NCBI GenBank assembly: GCA_028671895.1
Contig: CM053802.1
Coordinates: 19,971,631-20,035,630 of the forward strand
Source of the DNA: Oenanthe sinensis
Lineage: Eukaryota > Streptophyta > Magnoliopsida > Apiales > Apiaceae
DNA: 64,000 nt
Reading direction: 5' to 3'
Below are positions 48,699 through 60,020 of the stretch, piece by piece (position 1 is the first letter of the stretch; the number at the start of each line of letters is the position of its first letter). Under the pieces are notes generated by a model, which had not been told where the DNA came from, ran no database searches, and was given only the letters and a program-made list of their open reading frames with translations. The translations under genes were made by a program, and so were the position numbers.

Positions 48699-48959
48699 AT
48701 TCTATTTTTTTTTTATTGATTTTATGAGTTTAGTCTAGGCTTTTTCAAGGACAATTTGAAAGTATTTTAGACTCGCATTTATGTCTATAATATTAGAATT
48801 GCATAAAAAAATGTTTTAATGAATTCTATGAAAAATGCTGAAATGGTTGGTACAATTCGTTGTGTAATTGAAATAATAAAATAAGGATAATTTAGTCCAA
48901 AACTGATTTAGGGTGTGTATAAATAAATATTAAGTGTGTATATATGCACCCTTAAATAA

Positions 48960-49467
48960 ATAAAACATCCTAATTTTCTTAAAATCACATTATTTACACT
49001 AATTTAAAACATACTAAATAGTAATGGAAACCTCATCATTGACACTCGCGTGCAAATAAAGGATAGTGTTGGTTTGTGTGCAGGATAAAACGGCTAGGAC
49101 TCTATTCACTGCATCGTTTGATTTTGTTTTTGTGTAGTGATAAGATACTACTCCCCTAGTAATGAACATGGTGCCACTTGTTCAAAACTGCTATCCAATA
49201 ATTGAGCATATAATTTTCGGCTGGATATCTATGGTGTGCTAATGTTTTACTTTATTTTGGAGATAACCACAAAAAGAGTTTGGGCTTCCGATGTCGGCAT
49301 GTTTAATATTTATCTCCAACAATTGAATATTAATGAAACATGTTTGCAGTTTGCACATATATTTTAAATTAATTGCACATATGCATAGTGATACTGAAAA
49401 GGGGCCGATTAAAAACAATTCCTCCGATGCAAATTTAAAAAATATTAAATATATATATAGAGTAAAG
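48960..49467. other. Intergenic DNA
   Basis: No gene, RNA or clear repeat recognised. AT content is lower than in the flanks at 49020-49330. Confidence 0.45.
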
Positions 49468-49836
49468 GTCAGCGAGGATCTCTTTATTGACTAGTTGAGG
49501 AATTAATTCCTATTTTATAAGAATTTGATTAATAAATAACTATAAAACACTACCGAACATACAAAAAATCATAGAACACTAAAAATAATCGTAAAACAAA
49601 TAAAAAATTACAAAATATACAAAAAAAATACAGAACACTAATGTTGAATAGTGCTCTGTAATTTTGTGTTCTATATTTTTTGTATGTTATGCAATTTTTT
49701 TATTTATTTTGTGATTGATTTTTGTGTGCTGTAATTTTTTCTATATTCAATAATTTTTTCATGTGTTCTATAATTATATTTGTTGTTAGTTCCTCAGTTA
49801 TTCAAATAAGGCAATTTTTTATTGAAGCTAAGCCTA
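49468..49836. mobile_element. Foldback-type MITE
   Basis: The two arms are imperfect inverted copies: TTGACTAGTTGAGGAATTAA on the left, and TTGAATAACTGAGGAACTAA when the right arm (about 49785-49805) is reverse-complemented. The centre is also self-complementary (ACAGAACACTAATG / AGTGCTCTGT). No target duplication confirmed. Confidence 0.5.
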
Positions 49837-49837
49837 T

Positions 49838-49923
49838 ATATATATACATACACACACACATATATATATACACACACATATATACACACACACACACACA
49901 TATATATATGTGTGTGTGTGTGT
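49838..49923. repeat. Compound TA/CA/TG microsatellite
   Basis: Alternating blocks of TATATA, CACACA and TGTGTG. Confidence 0.9.
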
Positions 49924-49924
49924 G

Positions 49925-50154
49925 GTAACAATTACGTGAAAACTTTTTATTATGAGAACAGTGAATTTTTTTATTAAATTTTGCATAACCATAATAAAAA
50001 ATGTCAAAAAAATATTTAAATGAACTTTTTATTTTAATTTTGTAAATAAAATTATGGCTTTGCATTATTTTTTTCATTTTTTACTATGATTCTGCAGATT
50101 TTAGTAAAAGTTTTCACGGTTCTCATGCTAAAAAATTTGCAGTGGAGTATTACC
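49925..50154. mobile_element. MITE with ~70-base inverted ends
   Basis: Left GGTAACAATTACGTGAAAAC and ATGAGAACAGTGAATTTTTT; right, reversed, GGTAATACTCCACTGCAAAT and ATGAGAACCGTGAAAACTTT. Long imperfect inverted repeats suggest a Mutator-type MITE. Both sides are simple AT/TG repeats, so a target duplication cannot be read. Confidence 0.6.
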
Positions 50155-50279
<125 letters not shown>

Positions 50280-50501
50280 GCTGCTCAAATGAGAACTGAG
50301 AACCAATCTCATCCCTACATTTTATATAATTATATTAAATCACCATCATACATATCATATCACATCTTTCATTTCACCATCTCGCTCCGGTACTTTCATG
50401 TCGTTCACACCATCGCATCACTACCACATTACCAACCACTTCTAACCACCATAACTTCTAATTATACATATAATTATAAATCTTCTACTATTCTTCTCAA
50501 A

Positions 50502-51050
50502 TACTACACCATAAATGGTCTAAGGCAACATCAAAAAAAAGTGTTAAAAAGGCCGAATATTGTTGCTATAGGGTCTAAGGCAACACTTTGGCCAATTTTT
50601 GTGGCGTTGGATATTGCCATGTAGCCTTAGAGGCTAAGCCAACATATATTAACATTTCTTTCCCACATAACTTTTCTGTTGGCTTAGGGTCTATGCCAAC
50701 GCTTTTTTTGTTAATAGCAACATCAGGGTCTTGTTGCCGTAAATGAATAGCAACGCTTTTTAGTAAAAAATAACACATCTACGGTGTTGACATAAGACAT
50801 ATGCCAACATTATTCATTCTCTATAGCAACATAAGTAAAATTAACATATCATAATTTTGGCAACACCTTTACAAGCTAAGGCAACATTTTTAGTGGTAAT
50901 TTTGAACAGCTACTTGCCTAAAATGAAACATCCCAACATAATCACTATTGTAGACACCAACTATCTCAACATAAAAGGATAAATAAAGATAGAAAATAAA
51001 AACAAAACCATAATAATCTTGGCAACAAGCTGCAACAGTTTCTATGGTTT
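50502..51050 (+). mobile_element. CACTA (En/Spm) transposon end
   Basis: Starts near 50502 with TACTACACCATAAATGGTCT (one change from a CACTAC terminus). Many subterminal repeats follow in both directions with the core GCAACA or TGTTGC, for example CTAAGGCAACA at 50520, 50577 and 50877, and AGCAACGCTTTTTAG near 50750. Such dense subterminal repeats are the hallmark of CACTA elements. No opposite end is identified and no transposase is present. Confidence 0.65.
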
Positions 51051-51122
51051 TAGTTATTAATCAACACCGCTTGAACCACTAAAGCAAAGAGGTCTGCTCA
51101 TCAAATACTAGCCATGGGCTAT

Positions 51123-51313
51123 CTATTCCCAAATACCGACTTCCATGAACCCATCTTCAGTAGCACATCCTCTAAACATTCCCACACAATTAAATCCATA
51201 TGCCACTTCTCCATTCTTGGACACTGTTATTAGTCCTGCCTTCCCCTCATCAAGCCTTTCTTTCACCACAAAGTCCACTGCTTCTTGTAGGCCCAACCCT
51301 TTGTACTCCATAG
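51123..51313 (-). pseudogene. Isoaspartyl peptidase/L-asparaginase, last-exon fragment
   Basis: 62 codons on the minus strand from MEYKGLGLQEAVDFVVKERL to CATEDGFMEVGIWE-stop. This is the C-terminus of the beta subunit of plant Ntn-hydrolase asparaginases; the wording fits the potassium-dependent type (Arabidopsis ASPGB1 group). The parent enzyme, over 300 residues, cleaves asparagine and isoaspartyl peptides, with an autoproteolytic Thr that lies upstream of this piece and is absent. Sequence before Met is not asparaginase but pararetrovirus-like in the same frame. It sits between a CACTA end and the viral fragment, so it is a stranded or captured exon and not a working gene. Confidence 0.82.
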
Positions 51314-52700
51314 GGGGATGACTAGACGATATTTTTATCTTATCTTCTTTAATCCATTGTGTTTTAGTAATTACATTACATTACCATGGTATCTTTCATA
51401 CCAAGAATAAAAAGTAATATTTATTTTTTCTTTTACTAGGAATGATTTCCACTTATTAACTACTTTTTCTCTTTCTTCAGGACTATGATTGTCTCTAAAC
51501 TGGTGTCTTTTTAATCTATTTTCTTTTGAATTAAAATCTTCTGTTAAGATTTTCCAATTGATTTTAACTTCTTTATTAATTACTTTTAGTTGATTATTAA
51601 TAGATCTTGTTTCAAAATCTGACTGTGTAGGAGATAAATGTTCTTCATCTTCTTCAGACTGGTTACTAGATTTATTATAATAGGGTTGACTAGTTTGTCT
51701 TTCACTAATAATTCCTTTTAATTTTATATTTTTAACATTTGCTCTACTAAGTAATTCCGAATTTTGTCTAGATGATGTAGGTGATCTTGTAGCTATTTCT
51801 TCTAACATTAATGGTTTTCTAATATTACCGAAACTTATTCTAATAGTTCCATCCAAATATTGTTTAATATTATCTAAGTTCATTATGTTATTTGTTATTG
51901 GTGCCTGGGGTATTTCATTATCTAAAACCCATTGGCTAGGAAGATTGATATCTTTCCAGAGAATAGTTTTTGGTACTTGAATATTAGCATCATTAATGCT
52001 ACTTTGAATTAAAACAGTTTTGTCTTTTGGACATTTATTTAGTGCATGAATATTTAAATTAGTTTTCATTGTTTTATAGTAAATTCTATAAAGTAATGCA
52101 AGTGGTTGTGATCCCTCAATCATGTCAGTGATTTCACCAGCTGTTTTAATATTTAATGTTAATACTTTTAATAAATGGGGGTCATTTAGACTTAAAGTAA
52201 AGTCTGGAAAACAATTAAACTGAACTGGTCCATTATGGAGGCTTGATTCCATAATGCCTAATATACCGGGGACATAGTTTAAATACCTAGCGTCTCTTAA
52301 ACATAAAAGAATGCTAGAGTTAATTCCTCTCACTGATAATGGTTTTACTGCTACTTGTATTAATCCTATATGAATAAAATTATAATTTTTCTTTTTATAT
52401 TTTTTTTATAATTTCACTTGTTAATAAAGAACAATTTTCATGTTCTTTGTTAATAGCAAAGATTTTCTCTACTGTTTTTACATTGTAATTTGTTTTAAAC
52501 TTATCTGTAAAAGTTGACTGATAGATCTGCTTTGGATCTATACTAGGTATATTCCAATTTCCTAATTCTTAACTAATATTTTCGTAACTATGTTCTTCCT
52601 GGTTTATGAAGTCGGGAATTGAAGGGATCGATGTCATCGGTGACCTTGAGCTAACTGAGGAACTAGACCTAAATAATTTATTCATTGATCTTGCTTTGAC
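51314..52700 (-). pseudogene. Endogenous pararetrovirus, movement-protein region fragment
   Basis: A 320-codon open stretch (51371-52333) plus further matching sequence to about 52700 on the minus strand. GPVQFNCFPDFTLSLNDP and GSQPLALLYRIYYKTMKTN are characteristic of the 30K-type movement domain at the N-terminal part of Caulimoviridae polyproteins, closest in feel to petuvirus/florendovirus types. Downstream there is a Ser/Glu-rich linker and a short tail that passes in another frame to the asparaginase junction. Coat, protease, RT and RNase H parts are not present here. Breaks include a frameshift near 52335, a stop near 52567 and a frameshift near 51371. An old integrated fragment, not a viable virus. 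Confidence 0.8.
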
Positions 52701-52898
52701 TGATTCTTAATATCTAAGGTGATTCTGGGTTTTCAGTGCATATCTTCTTACCTTATGTCTACTCATATCTATGTTTAAAGCCCTTATCCAACACTGCTTA
52801 ACCTAAGACTTACAAAGGATTACCTGACAACTAGGTGGTCTACAGTAAGATTGGTGACTAATACTAGCAGAATAACCAAAAGATAACTAAGAAGCAGT

Positions 52899-52941
<43 letters not shown>
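52899..52941. repeat. GT/TA microsatellite
   Basis: GTGTGTGTGTG followed by (TA)n, directly before a MITE. Confidence 0.9.
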
Positions 52942-52944
<3 letters not shown>

Positions 52945-52948
52945 GATT

Positions 52949-53371
52949 ACTCTAAAAAGGGACATCTTATATAGAGTTCTGGAGAGAACCCTCTTATTTC
53001 AATATAGAATCTCATAAATAACTTTAAAACTAATTATATTTATGATTCATAACATATAAATTGTGATTATGATGTAGCATACAAACCATACATAACTTTC
53101 ATAAATAATTTAATACTTAAAAATTTAGAGAAATATATAATTTTTAATTTGATTCTATTGTAAAATCATGTTCTGAGTAATATGATTCTGCAGTAGAATC
53201 GTTTAACTAGTTGTTCATTATTATAGGTGATTTCAATGTGTTTTCATATGTAAATTCATTTTTTATTTATTTATATTTATATTTAATGAATAATGAGAAG
53301 ATTATATGTATTTTGTGTGTATATAAGGTGGTTCTCTACGAAATTCTATATAAAAAGATCTCTCTAGAGTC
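52949..53371. mobile_element. MITE family X, copy 1
   Basis: Left TACTCTAAAAAGGGACATCT, then TATATAGAGTTCTGGAGAGAAC. The right end reverse-complemented is GACTCTAGAGAGATCTTTTT, then TATATAGAATTTCGTAGAGAAC. The interior shares TCAATATAGAATCTCATAAATA with copy 2. No coding. Confidence 0.6.
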
Positions 53372-53394
53372 TTACCCATATATATTTATATATA

Positions 53395-53415
53395 TACACA
53401 CACACACACACACAC
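53395..53415. repeat. CA microsatellite
   Basis: About ten CA units after a short TATA run. Confidence 0.9.
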
Positions 53416-53417
53416 TT

Positions 53418-53862
53418 TTATACTATATTATTATAACCAAATTAGAGATTTTTTTTTGAAACACTGAGTTGAAACATAGAAAAAATTCTGACCGTCCAAT
53501 TTTAGGGGAACCATATAAACGATCCTAACCATCAAATTACAATAAAATCTAATTTTAGAAAAGATATATCATACATACAACTTTATCCCCGATAGACGTC
53601 CTTTTATACAACTGCTCATAGATAATATTATATTATATTTAAATTATATTCTATATTTTCCATTTATCCTATAATTTTTATTTTATATAGTTTACTCGCA
53701 TTCAACTCAATTTCAAAACCATTCAAACTCTTTTATTTATTTAAAATTATGACTTGTCAAAACAAATTATCATATTAAATGAAATAATGAAATATATAAA
53801 ACAAATTATCATATTATATAAAATAATTAATATATAATTTATTAATAGCATCTGTGCAAATA
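53418..53862. other. AT-rich spacer
   Basis: No gene or repeat end recognised between the two family X MITEs. Confidence 0.45.
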
Positions 53863-54270
53863 GGCCATTATTCTAGAGAGAACACTCGTATATAAAGTTA
53901 CGTAGAGAATTCTTCGATTTTAATATAGAATCTTATAAATAATTTTAACATTTAATTCTACTATAAAATATTAATCATATATAATCTTCACAAAAAATTT
54001 AATCCTTAAAAAATAAGCAATTTTTTTTTAATTTCATTATGCCGTAGAATCATTATGGGGGATTTGATTCTACTATAGAATTAATAAATTATTTTTTAAT
54101 TTTATGAGTGATTTTTAATATTTTTCACAGAAAAATTTTATATTAGTTCATTTTTAATTTATTTATACTTATATTTGATGAATAATGTGATAAATATATG
54201 TATTTTATGTGTATATATAATAATTCTCTCTCTAACTCTATATAAAACATTCTCTCTTGAATAAAGGGCC
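53863..54270. mobile_element. MITE family X, copy 2
   Basis: Left GGCCATTATTCTAGAGAGAAC. Right end reversed GGCCCTTTATTCAAGAGAGAAT, followed by TATATAGAGTTAGAGAGAGAAT. About 408 bases. Its right end touches the gag sequence of Copia-D with no gap. Confidence 0.65.
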
Positions 54271-55934
54271 GATCTAGATGAGATGTCTCTTGATGAAGTC
54301 TATGGAAGATTGAAGACTCATGATTTAGAATTACAGCAAAGGAAGAATAGGAAGAGTAGCAAGACAAAATTTGTTGCCTTGAATGTTGAGGCCAAAGTTG
54401 AAGAACCAAAATAACAAGTCCTAAAAGCCTCAATAAGAAAAGGAAAAGCTGTGATCAAAGAAAATAGTGAATTAGAGTTTGACGCAAACTCTGATGTAAA
54501 CTCTGATAATTCTTCAGATTCTGAAATAATGGAGATGGTTGCTATGATTTTCAAAGGCTTCTAGAAAATGAAATATAGGAAGTATAGAAAGTAAAGGGAC
54601 TTCCAAAAGAAACAAGGAGAATCAGACAAGAAAGACAGATTCAGAAAAAGAGAAGACAGAGATAGAAATTCAAAAACACTTGACAAATCAAAAGTCAAGT
54701 GTTACCAGTGTAATAAGATGGGGCACTTTGCTACTGAGTGCAGAAGCAAGGAATCTGGAAATTAAAAGCACTCATCATATCAAAGAAATATTGGAAGGAT
54801 TCATCAGATTCTGAAGAGGAAATAAATTATGCTCTCATGGCAAACTCTGATGCTCCCATCCTAAACTCTGAAAAGGTACCAAACTCTATCTTTAATTTTG
54901 ATATTGAAAATATCTGTGAATTAAAGTCTTTCCTTAGATCATCACAGTCTCTTGAAAATGAAAGATTAAAATATGAGATACAAACTCTGACTCCTAGGAA
55001 TAACTCTCTTGAATTTGAAAATTCTAACATGTTTAGCATTAAGAAAGACTGTGAAAATGCAATACACATGCAAACTCAATTAGAAATTCAAGTTGAATAT
55101 TTGAAATCTGAGATAGCTAAGGAAAAGGAGACTTTCCGAGTTTAGACAAACTCTGACAAAAGAGTCCAACAAATGCTTTTTAATAAGAACTGGACTTCTG
55201 CCTTAGGTTATGAATCTGACAAGGATACACACCCTGAAACTAACATAAAAGGAATATTGAACAAACCTGTGAAATTTGTTAAAGCTAGTAATGACAAGAA
55301 AACTCCTAGTGAATGCTCTAAAAAAAATAGTGTGTCAGATAATAAAAAAGTGAATATAGGATTACTCTCCAAGAAGCAACTTAATGAAAAATTGAAGGCA
55401 GTCACTAATAAGAACAAATCTAAAAAGGTGAAAAGAAATAGAAATGTCAAAGTAGGAATTACTAAAGAGAATAACTATAAGTATATCCCAAATGCTCTTA
55501 GAAAAATATGTTTTACTTGTGGTAATTCAAATCACCTTGCCATTGACTGCAAACAAAACAAAAAGAAGGAACCTGAGAGACCTAGTTCAGAGGCTAGAAA
55601 ACAAACTAGATATAGACCACAAAATCCATGTTTTCACTGTGGTAATGTACGACATTCAATTTATACATGCAAAGAATATCATAGTTTGTATTACAAATAT
55701 TATGAACCATTGCCTCAATTGAATTTATCTCAAAAACATGTTGTCAAACAAATTTATGTGATAAAATCTGATAAAAGAAAAGTAAACTCTGACAGTATAA
55801 ACTCTGATAATGCAAACTCTGATCATATAAACTCTATTAACATAAACCTTGATAAAAATACTTCTGATGCAAGAGTTAAAAATTTTCAAAAGAAAGGACC
55901 CAAACTTGTTTGGGTCCCCAAACCTACTAATTAA
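54271..55934 (+). pseudogene. Copia-D gag, truncated
   Basis: It lacks the capsid N-terminus. Three CCHC motifs are all complete: CYQCNKMGHFATEC near 54699, CFTCGNSNHLAIDC near 55508 and CFHCGNVRHSIYTC near 55628. A Glu/Leu-rich coiled-coil region spans 54880-55140. The tail has repeated NSD and INSD units encoded by AAACTCTGAT and ends KKGPKLVWVPKPTN-TAA at 55932. Stops near 54414, 54562 and 54763, a frameshift near 54740 and a stop near 55143 disable it. The last 253 codons are open. Confidence 0.87.
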
Positions 55935-55948
55935 TTTGCATTAACTAA

Positions 55949-58900
55949 TTGCAGGAAAATAGAAAAAACATCCTAGTGATTGATAGTGGATGTTCTGTAC
56001 ATATGACTGGAAACAAATCTCTGCTTTCAGAGTTTGAGGAGAAGGCTGAACCAACAGTATCTTATGGAGATGACAACATAGGAAAAACACTGGGATATGA
56101 CAATATAGTTATTGGAAATGTCATCATTGAAAATGTAGCTTTGGTTGAAGGACTCAAACATAATTTGTTAAGTGTGAGTCAAATGACAGACATAGATTAC
56201 TCTGTGGAATGTCATGGAACTCATTGTGAAGTGAAAAGCAAAAAGGACGGCAAAATAGTTCTTATTGGTCACAGACATAACAACTTATTTGAAGCTAGCT
56301 TGGATGTAAACTCTGATGGTCCCTTAAGTTGTCTACTTGGAAAGACATCATCTCTGGAAAGCTGAAATTGGCACAAAAAGTTGTGTCCCTTGAACTTTGG
56401 AAACATAAATGAACTGGTGAAAAAGGATCTAGTTAGAGATCTTTTAACAGTTCAATTTCATCCTGATGGACTCTGTGATTCATGGCAAAAGGCCAAACAA
56501 AAGAAGACATCTTTCAAGAGCAAATCTGAAAATTCTATTGATCAACCTTTTTCATCTATTGTATCTTGATTTATTTGGTATTGTCAACATTATGTCCATT
56601 GAAAAGAAGAAATATACTCTGGTGATAGTTGATGATTACACTAGATTTACCTAGGTGTACTTTTTACATAAAAAGGATGAAACTGCAGAAATAATTTTTG
56701 ATCATATTGCAGTGATTGAAAATGGATCACCACACAAGGTAAAGAGTTTAAGAAGTGATAATGGAACAGAGTTTAAAAACTCTGTAATGGAGGAATTCTG
56801 CTCAACAAAACATATTACTTAACAATTCTCAGCACCTGACACACCTTGACAAAATGGTGTAGTTGAAAGGAAGAATATAACTCTAATTGAACCTGCCAGA
56901 ACAATGTAGAAGGAGTAAAGCTACCTACTTATTTTTTGGCAGAAGCTGTGAATATTGCATGCATTACTCAGAATTGCACTTTGATAAATAAGCATGGAAT
57001 GACTGCATATGAAAATTTGAAGGGAAGAAAGCCAAATGTTAAATACTTTCACATCTTTGGAAGCAAGTGTTTTATTCTCAAAACACATCATGAACAATTG
57101 AAGAAATTTGAACTCAAAACAGATGAAGGAATTTTTGTTGGTTATGCTACAACTTCTAAAACCTCTTCAAGGGCATTCAAAGTGTTTAATTTAAGGACAA
57201 GGGCAGTCATGGAATCGATTAATGACTCTTTTGATGAAGGAAAGTTATCTGGATTACATGATGAAAATGCTCAGGAAACTCTGAGATTTGAGAATGAATT
57301 ACAGAACAAAAACTCTGTTGAACCAAACTCTGATGAGCTAATCTCTGTTTCGCTAAACTCTGATGAGTTAAACACTGATGAAACAAACTCTGTTGAATTA
57401 AACTCTGATCCCTTAAACTCTAAGTCAGAAATAATTGAAATAGAAATTGAAGATACTGCACATGTTGAGGGGGAGCAACATCAATCAATTACTGATATTG
57501 GAGAACAAACCACAGTTATTGAAATATTAGAGTCTGACCAAACTCTGACCAACACAAGCTCTGAAACCACAAATTCTGATCACTCAAACTCTGATCATTC
57601 AAACTCTGAGTACATAAACTCTAAGTCATCAAACACTGATGGAAGCACAACTTCAGGGGAAGGATCATCATTTACAGAAGAATCATTCTATGAAGGCACA
57701 AATCATAGGGGAGCATCTAGTTCAAGAAATCTTCCACATCCAAGAAAATGAACCAAAGATCATGCACCTGACTTGATTATTGGTGATCTAGAAAGTGGAG
57801 TATAGACAAGAAAAGCTACTCAGAATGAATGTCTATTTCATAGTTTTCTTTCTCAAACAGAACCAAAGAAAGTTGAAGATGCTTTGAAGGATGTAGATTG
57901 GGTTACTGTAATGCAGGAAGAATTAAATGAGTTTGAGAGAAATGAAGTTTGGACCCTAGTTCCAAGGCCAAAGAATAGATCAATTGTTGGCACAAAGTGG
58001 ATTATTAGAAACAAGACAGACTCTGATGGAATTATTAGAAGGAACAAAGCTAGACTAGTTGTCAAAGGTTACTCTCAACAAGAAGGTATTGATTATGATG
58101 AAACCTTTGCACCTGTAGCTAGACTTGAAGTAATCAGAATATTTCTTACTTATGCTGCACACAAGAAATTCAAGGTCTACTTGATGGATGTGAAAAGTAC
58201 ATTTTTAAATGGAGAACTTGATGAAGAGGTTTATGTTGAACAACCACCTGGCTTTGTCAATCCAAAGTATCCAAATCATGTCTACAGACTGGATAAAGCT
58301 TTATATGGACTCAAACAAGCACCTAGAGCCTGGTATGAAACTCTGGCTCAATTTTTAATTGAAAGTGGTTTTACAAGAGGTACAATTGATAAAACATTAT
58401 TTTATAGAACTCAAGGAAAGGATTTATTATTGGTTCAAATATATGTTGATGATATTATATTTAGTTCCACTAATGAAAAACTCTGTAAAATATTTTCAAA
58501 GCTAATACAGTCCAGGTACCAAATGAGCATGATGGGAGAATTGAGTTATTTTCTAGGATTACAAGTGAAACAGACTAAGGAAGGTATCTTCATAAATTAG
58601 TCTAAATATACAAAGAATCTACTCACTAAATTTCAAATGCAAGACTCTGCATCTGCTACAACTCCAATGGCTACTGCAATCAAGCTTCATCAAGACACTG
58701 GAGAACCTGTAAATATTACAGCATATAGGGGCATGATTGGATCTCTACTCTATTTGACTGCAAGTAGACTAGACATCATGTTTGCAACATGTCTGTGTGT
58801 TAGATTTCAGGCAAATTCAAGGGAACCTCATTTGATTGCTGTTAAGAGAATTTTTAGATATCTCAAGGGCACCATTAATCTTAGCTTATGGTATCCTAGA

Positions 58901-59400
58901 GAGTCTGATTTTAAATTAATAGGCTATTCAGATGCTGACTTTGCAGGATGCAAAATTGATAGGAAAAACACAAGTGGCAGTTTTCAATTTTTAGGTGGAA
59001 GAATTGTCTCATGGTTCAGTATGAAATAGAAATCTATCTCAACATCAACAGCAGAGGCTGAATATAAGTTGCAGGAAGCTGCTATGCATAAATCTTATGG
59101 ATGAGAAATCAACTGTTAGATTATGATTTAAACTTTTCAAAAATTCCTATTTATTATGATAATCAAAGTGCTATTGCAATGATAGGAAATTCAGTTCAAC
59201 ATTCTCTGACAAAACACATCAGTATCAGATATCATTTCATACGGGAACATGTCATAGAAGGATCAATTGAAATGCATTTTGTTCCCTCAGATCAACAGTT
59301 AGCAGACATATTCACCAAGCCTCTGTGTGAACCAACTTTTACAAGATTGGTTTCTGAAATAGGAATGGTGTCAAGTAGTTCAACTCCAGATGGCAAGTAG
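55949..59400 (+). pseudogene. Copia-D pol: protease, integrase, RT, RNase H
   Basis: Starts in the -1 frame relative to gag at LQENRKN. Protease has VIDSGCSVHMTG. Integrase has VIVDDYTRFT (about 56620), RSDNGTEFKN (about 56750) and QNGVVERKN (about 56855). RT (57884-58600) is open with DVKSTFLNGEL and an intact IYVDDIIFSST box near 58440. RNase H has GYSDADFAG, STAEAEY and YYDNQSAI, but the last catalytic Asp is Ser (TKHISIRYH). It ends ADIFTKPL and about 30 further residues. There are stops in integrase (for example a TGG-to-TAG after YTRFT), a stop at 58598 and a frameshift near 59050. The linker 57280-57700 encodes repeated NSD and NSV units. Confidence 0.9.
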
Positions 59401-59720
59401 CAGACAATCAGAGTATATTGATAAACTCTGTTAGAGTGTGTGGTAAACTCTGATAGAAATGAAGTAAACTCTGATCAATGGAATATCTATTCTCTGATCA
59501 CAAGATATCAGTGTTTATGATAAACTCTGTCAGAGTATATGGTCAATGGTAAACTCTGACAGTCAAAGTAAACTCTGATTACTATAAACTCTTATTCAAA
59601 TTTCATATGTTAAACTCTGTTTACTTTAAACTCTGATTGCTCTAAACTCTGATTTCAATCTACATGTTAAACTCTGTTCACTTTAAACTCTGATTATATG
59701 CTAAACTCTGAGATTTATTT
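59401..59720 (+). repeat. Dense cluster of the Copia-D word AAACTCTG
   Basis: About twelve copies of AAACTCTG in 320 bases at irregular spacing (about 12-50 bases), after the pol stop and before the extra ORF. Intervening sequence differs between copies, so it is not a simple tandem array. Confidence 0.85.
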
Positions 59721-60020
59721 ATGACATCATATTTTATTTTGTGACATCAAAATTTTTATTCTCTGATTGGACTAATCATAAGGCGCGTGTTTCTCACTTT
59801 GATCGATTCATTTTTTAGACACAGATACACACATACATGTTGTATTTTGAGAATTGCACTACTTATTACTCTTCCAATAAAACATTTCCACGTGTCCCAC
59901 TACACTATATGCATTTGAGAGGGAATAATTTATTTCATATTTTCACTATTTGCATCTTGTCTTCTCTCTCGTTTTCTCTAAAACCCTAATTCTCTTTAAC
60001 TTGCAAATCCTAGTTAATCA

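Larger units (their letters stand above)
47399..48951. mobile_element. Non-autonomous TIR element, copy 2, with 8-bp TSD
   Basis: Ends GGGTGCTAATATATGTACACC and its inverted copy, followed inward by AATCAGTTTTGGACTAAATT and its mirror near 48890. The target duplication TTAAATAA lies at 47391-47398 and 48952-48959. Same family as 27253-28477. An 8-base duplication suggests hAT. It holds a nested Stowaway and a tandem duplication. No transposase seen. Confidence 0.75.
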
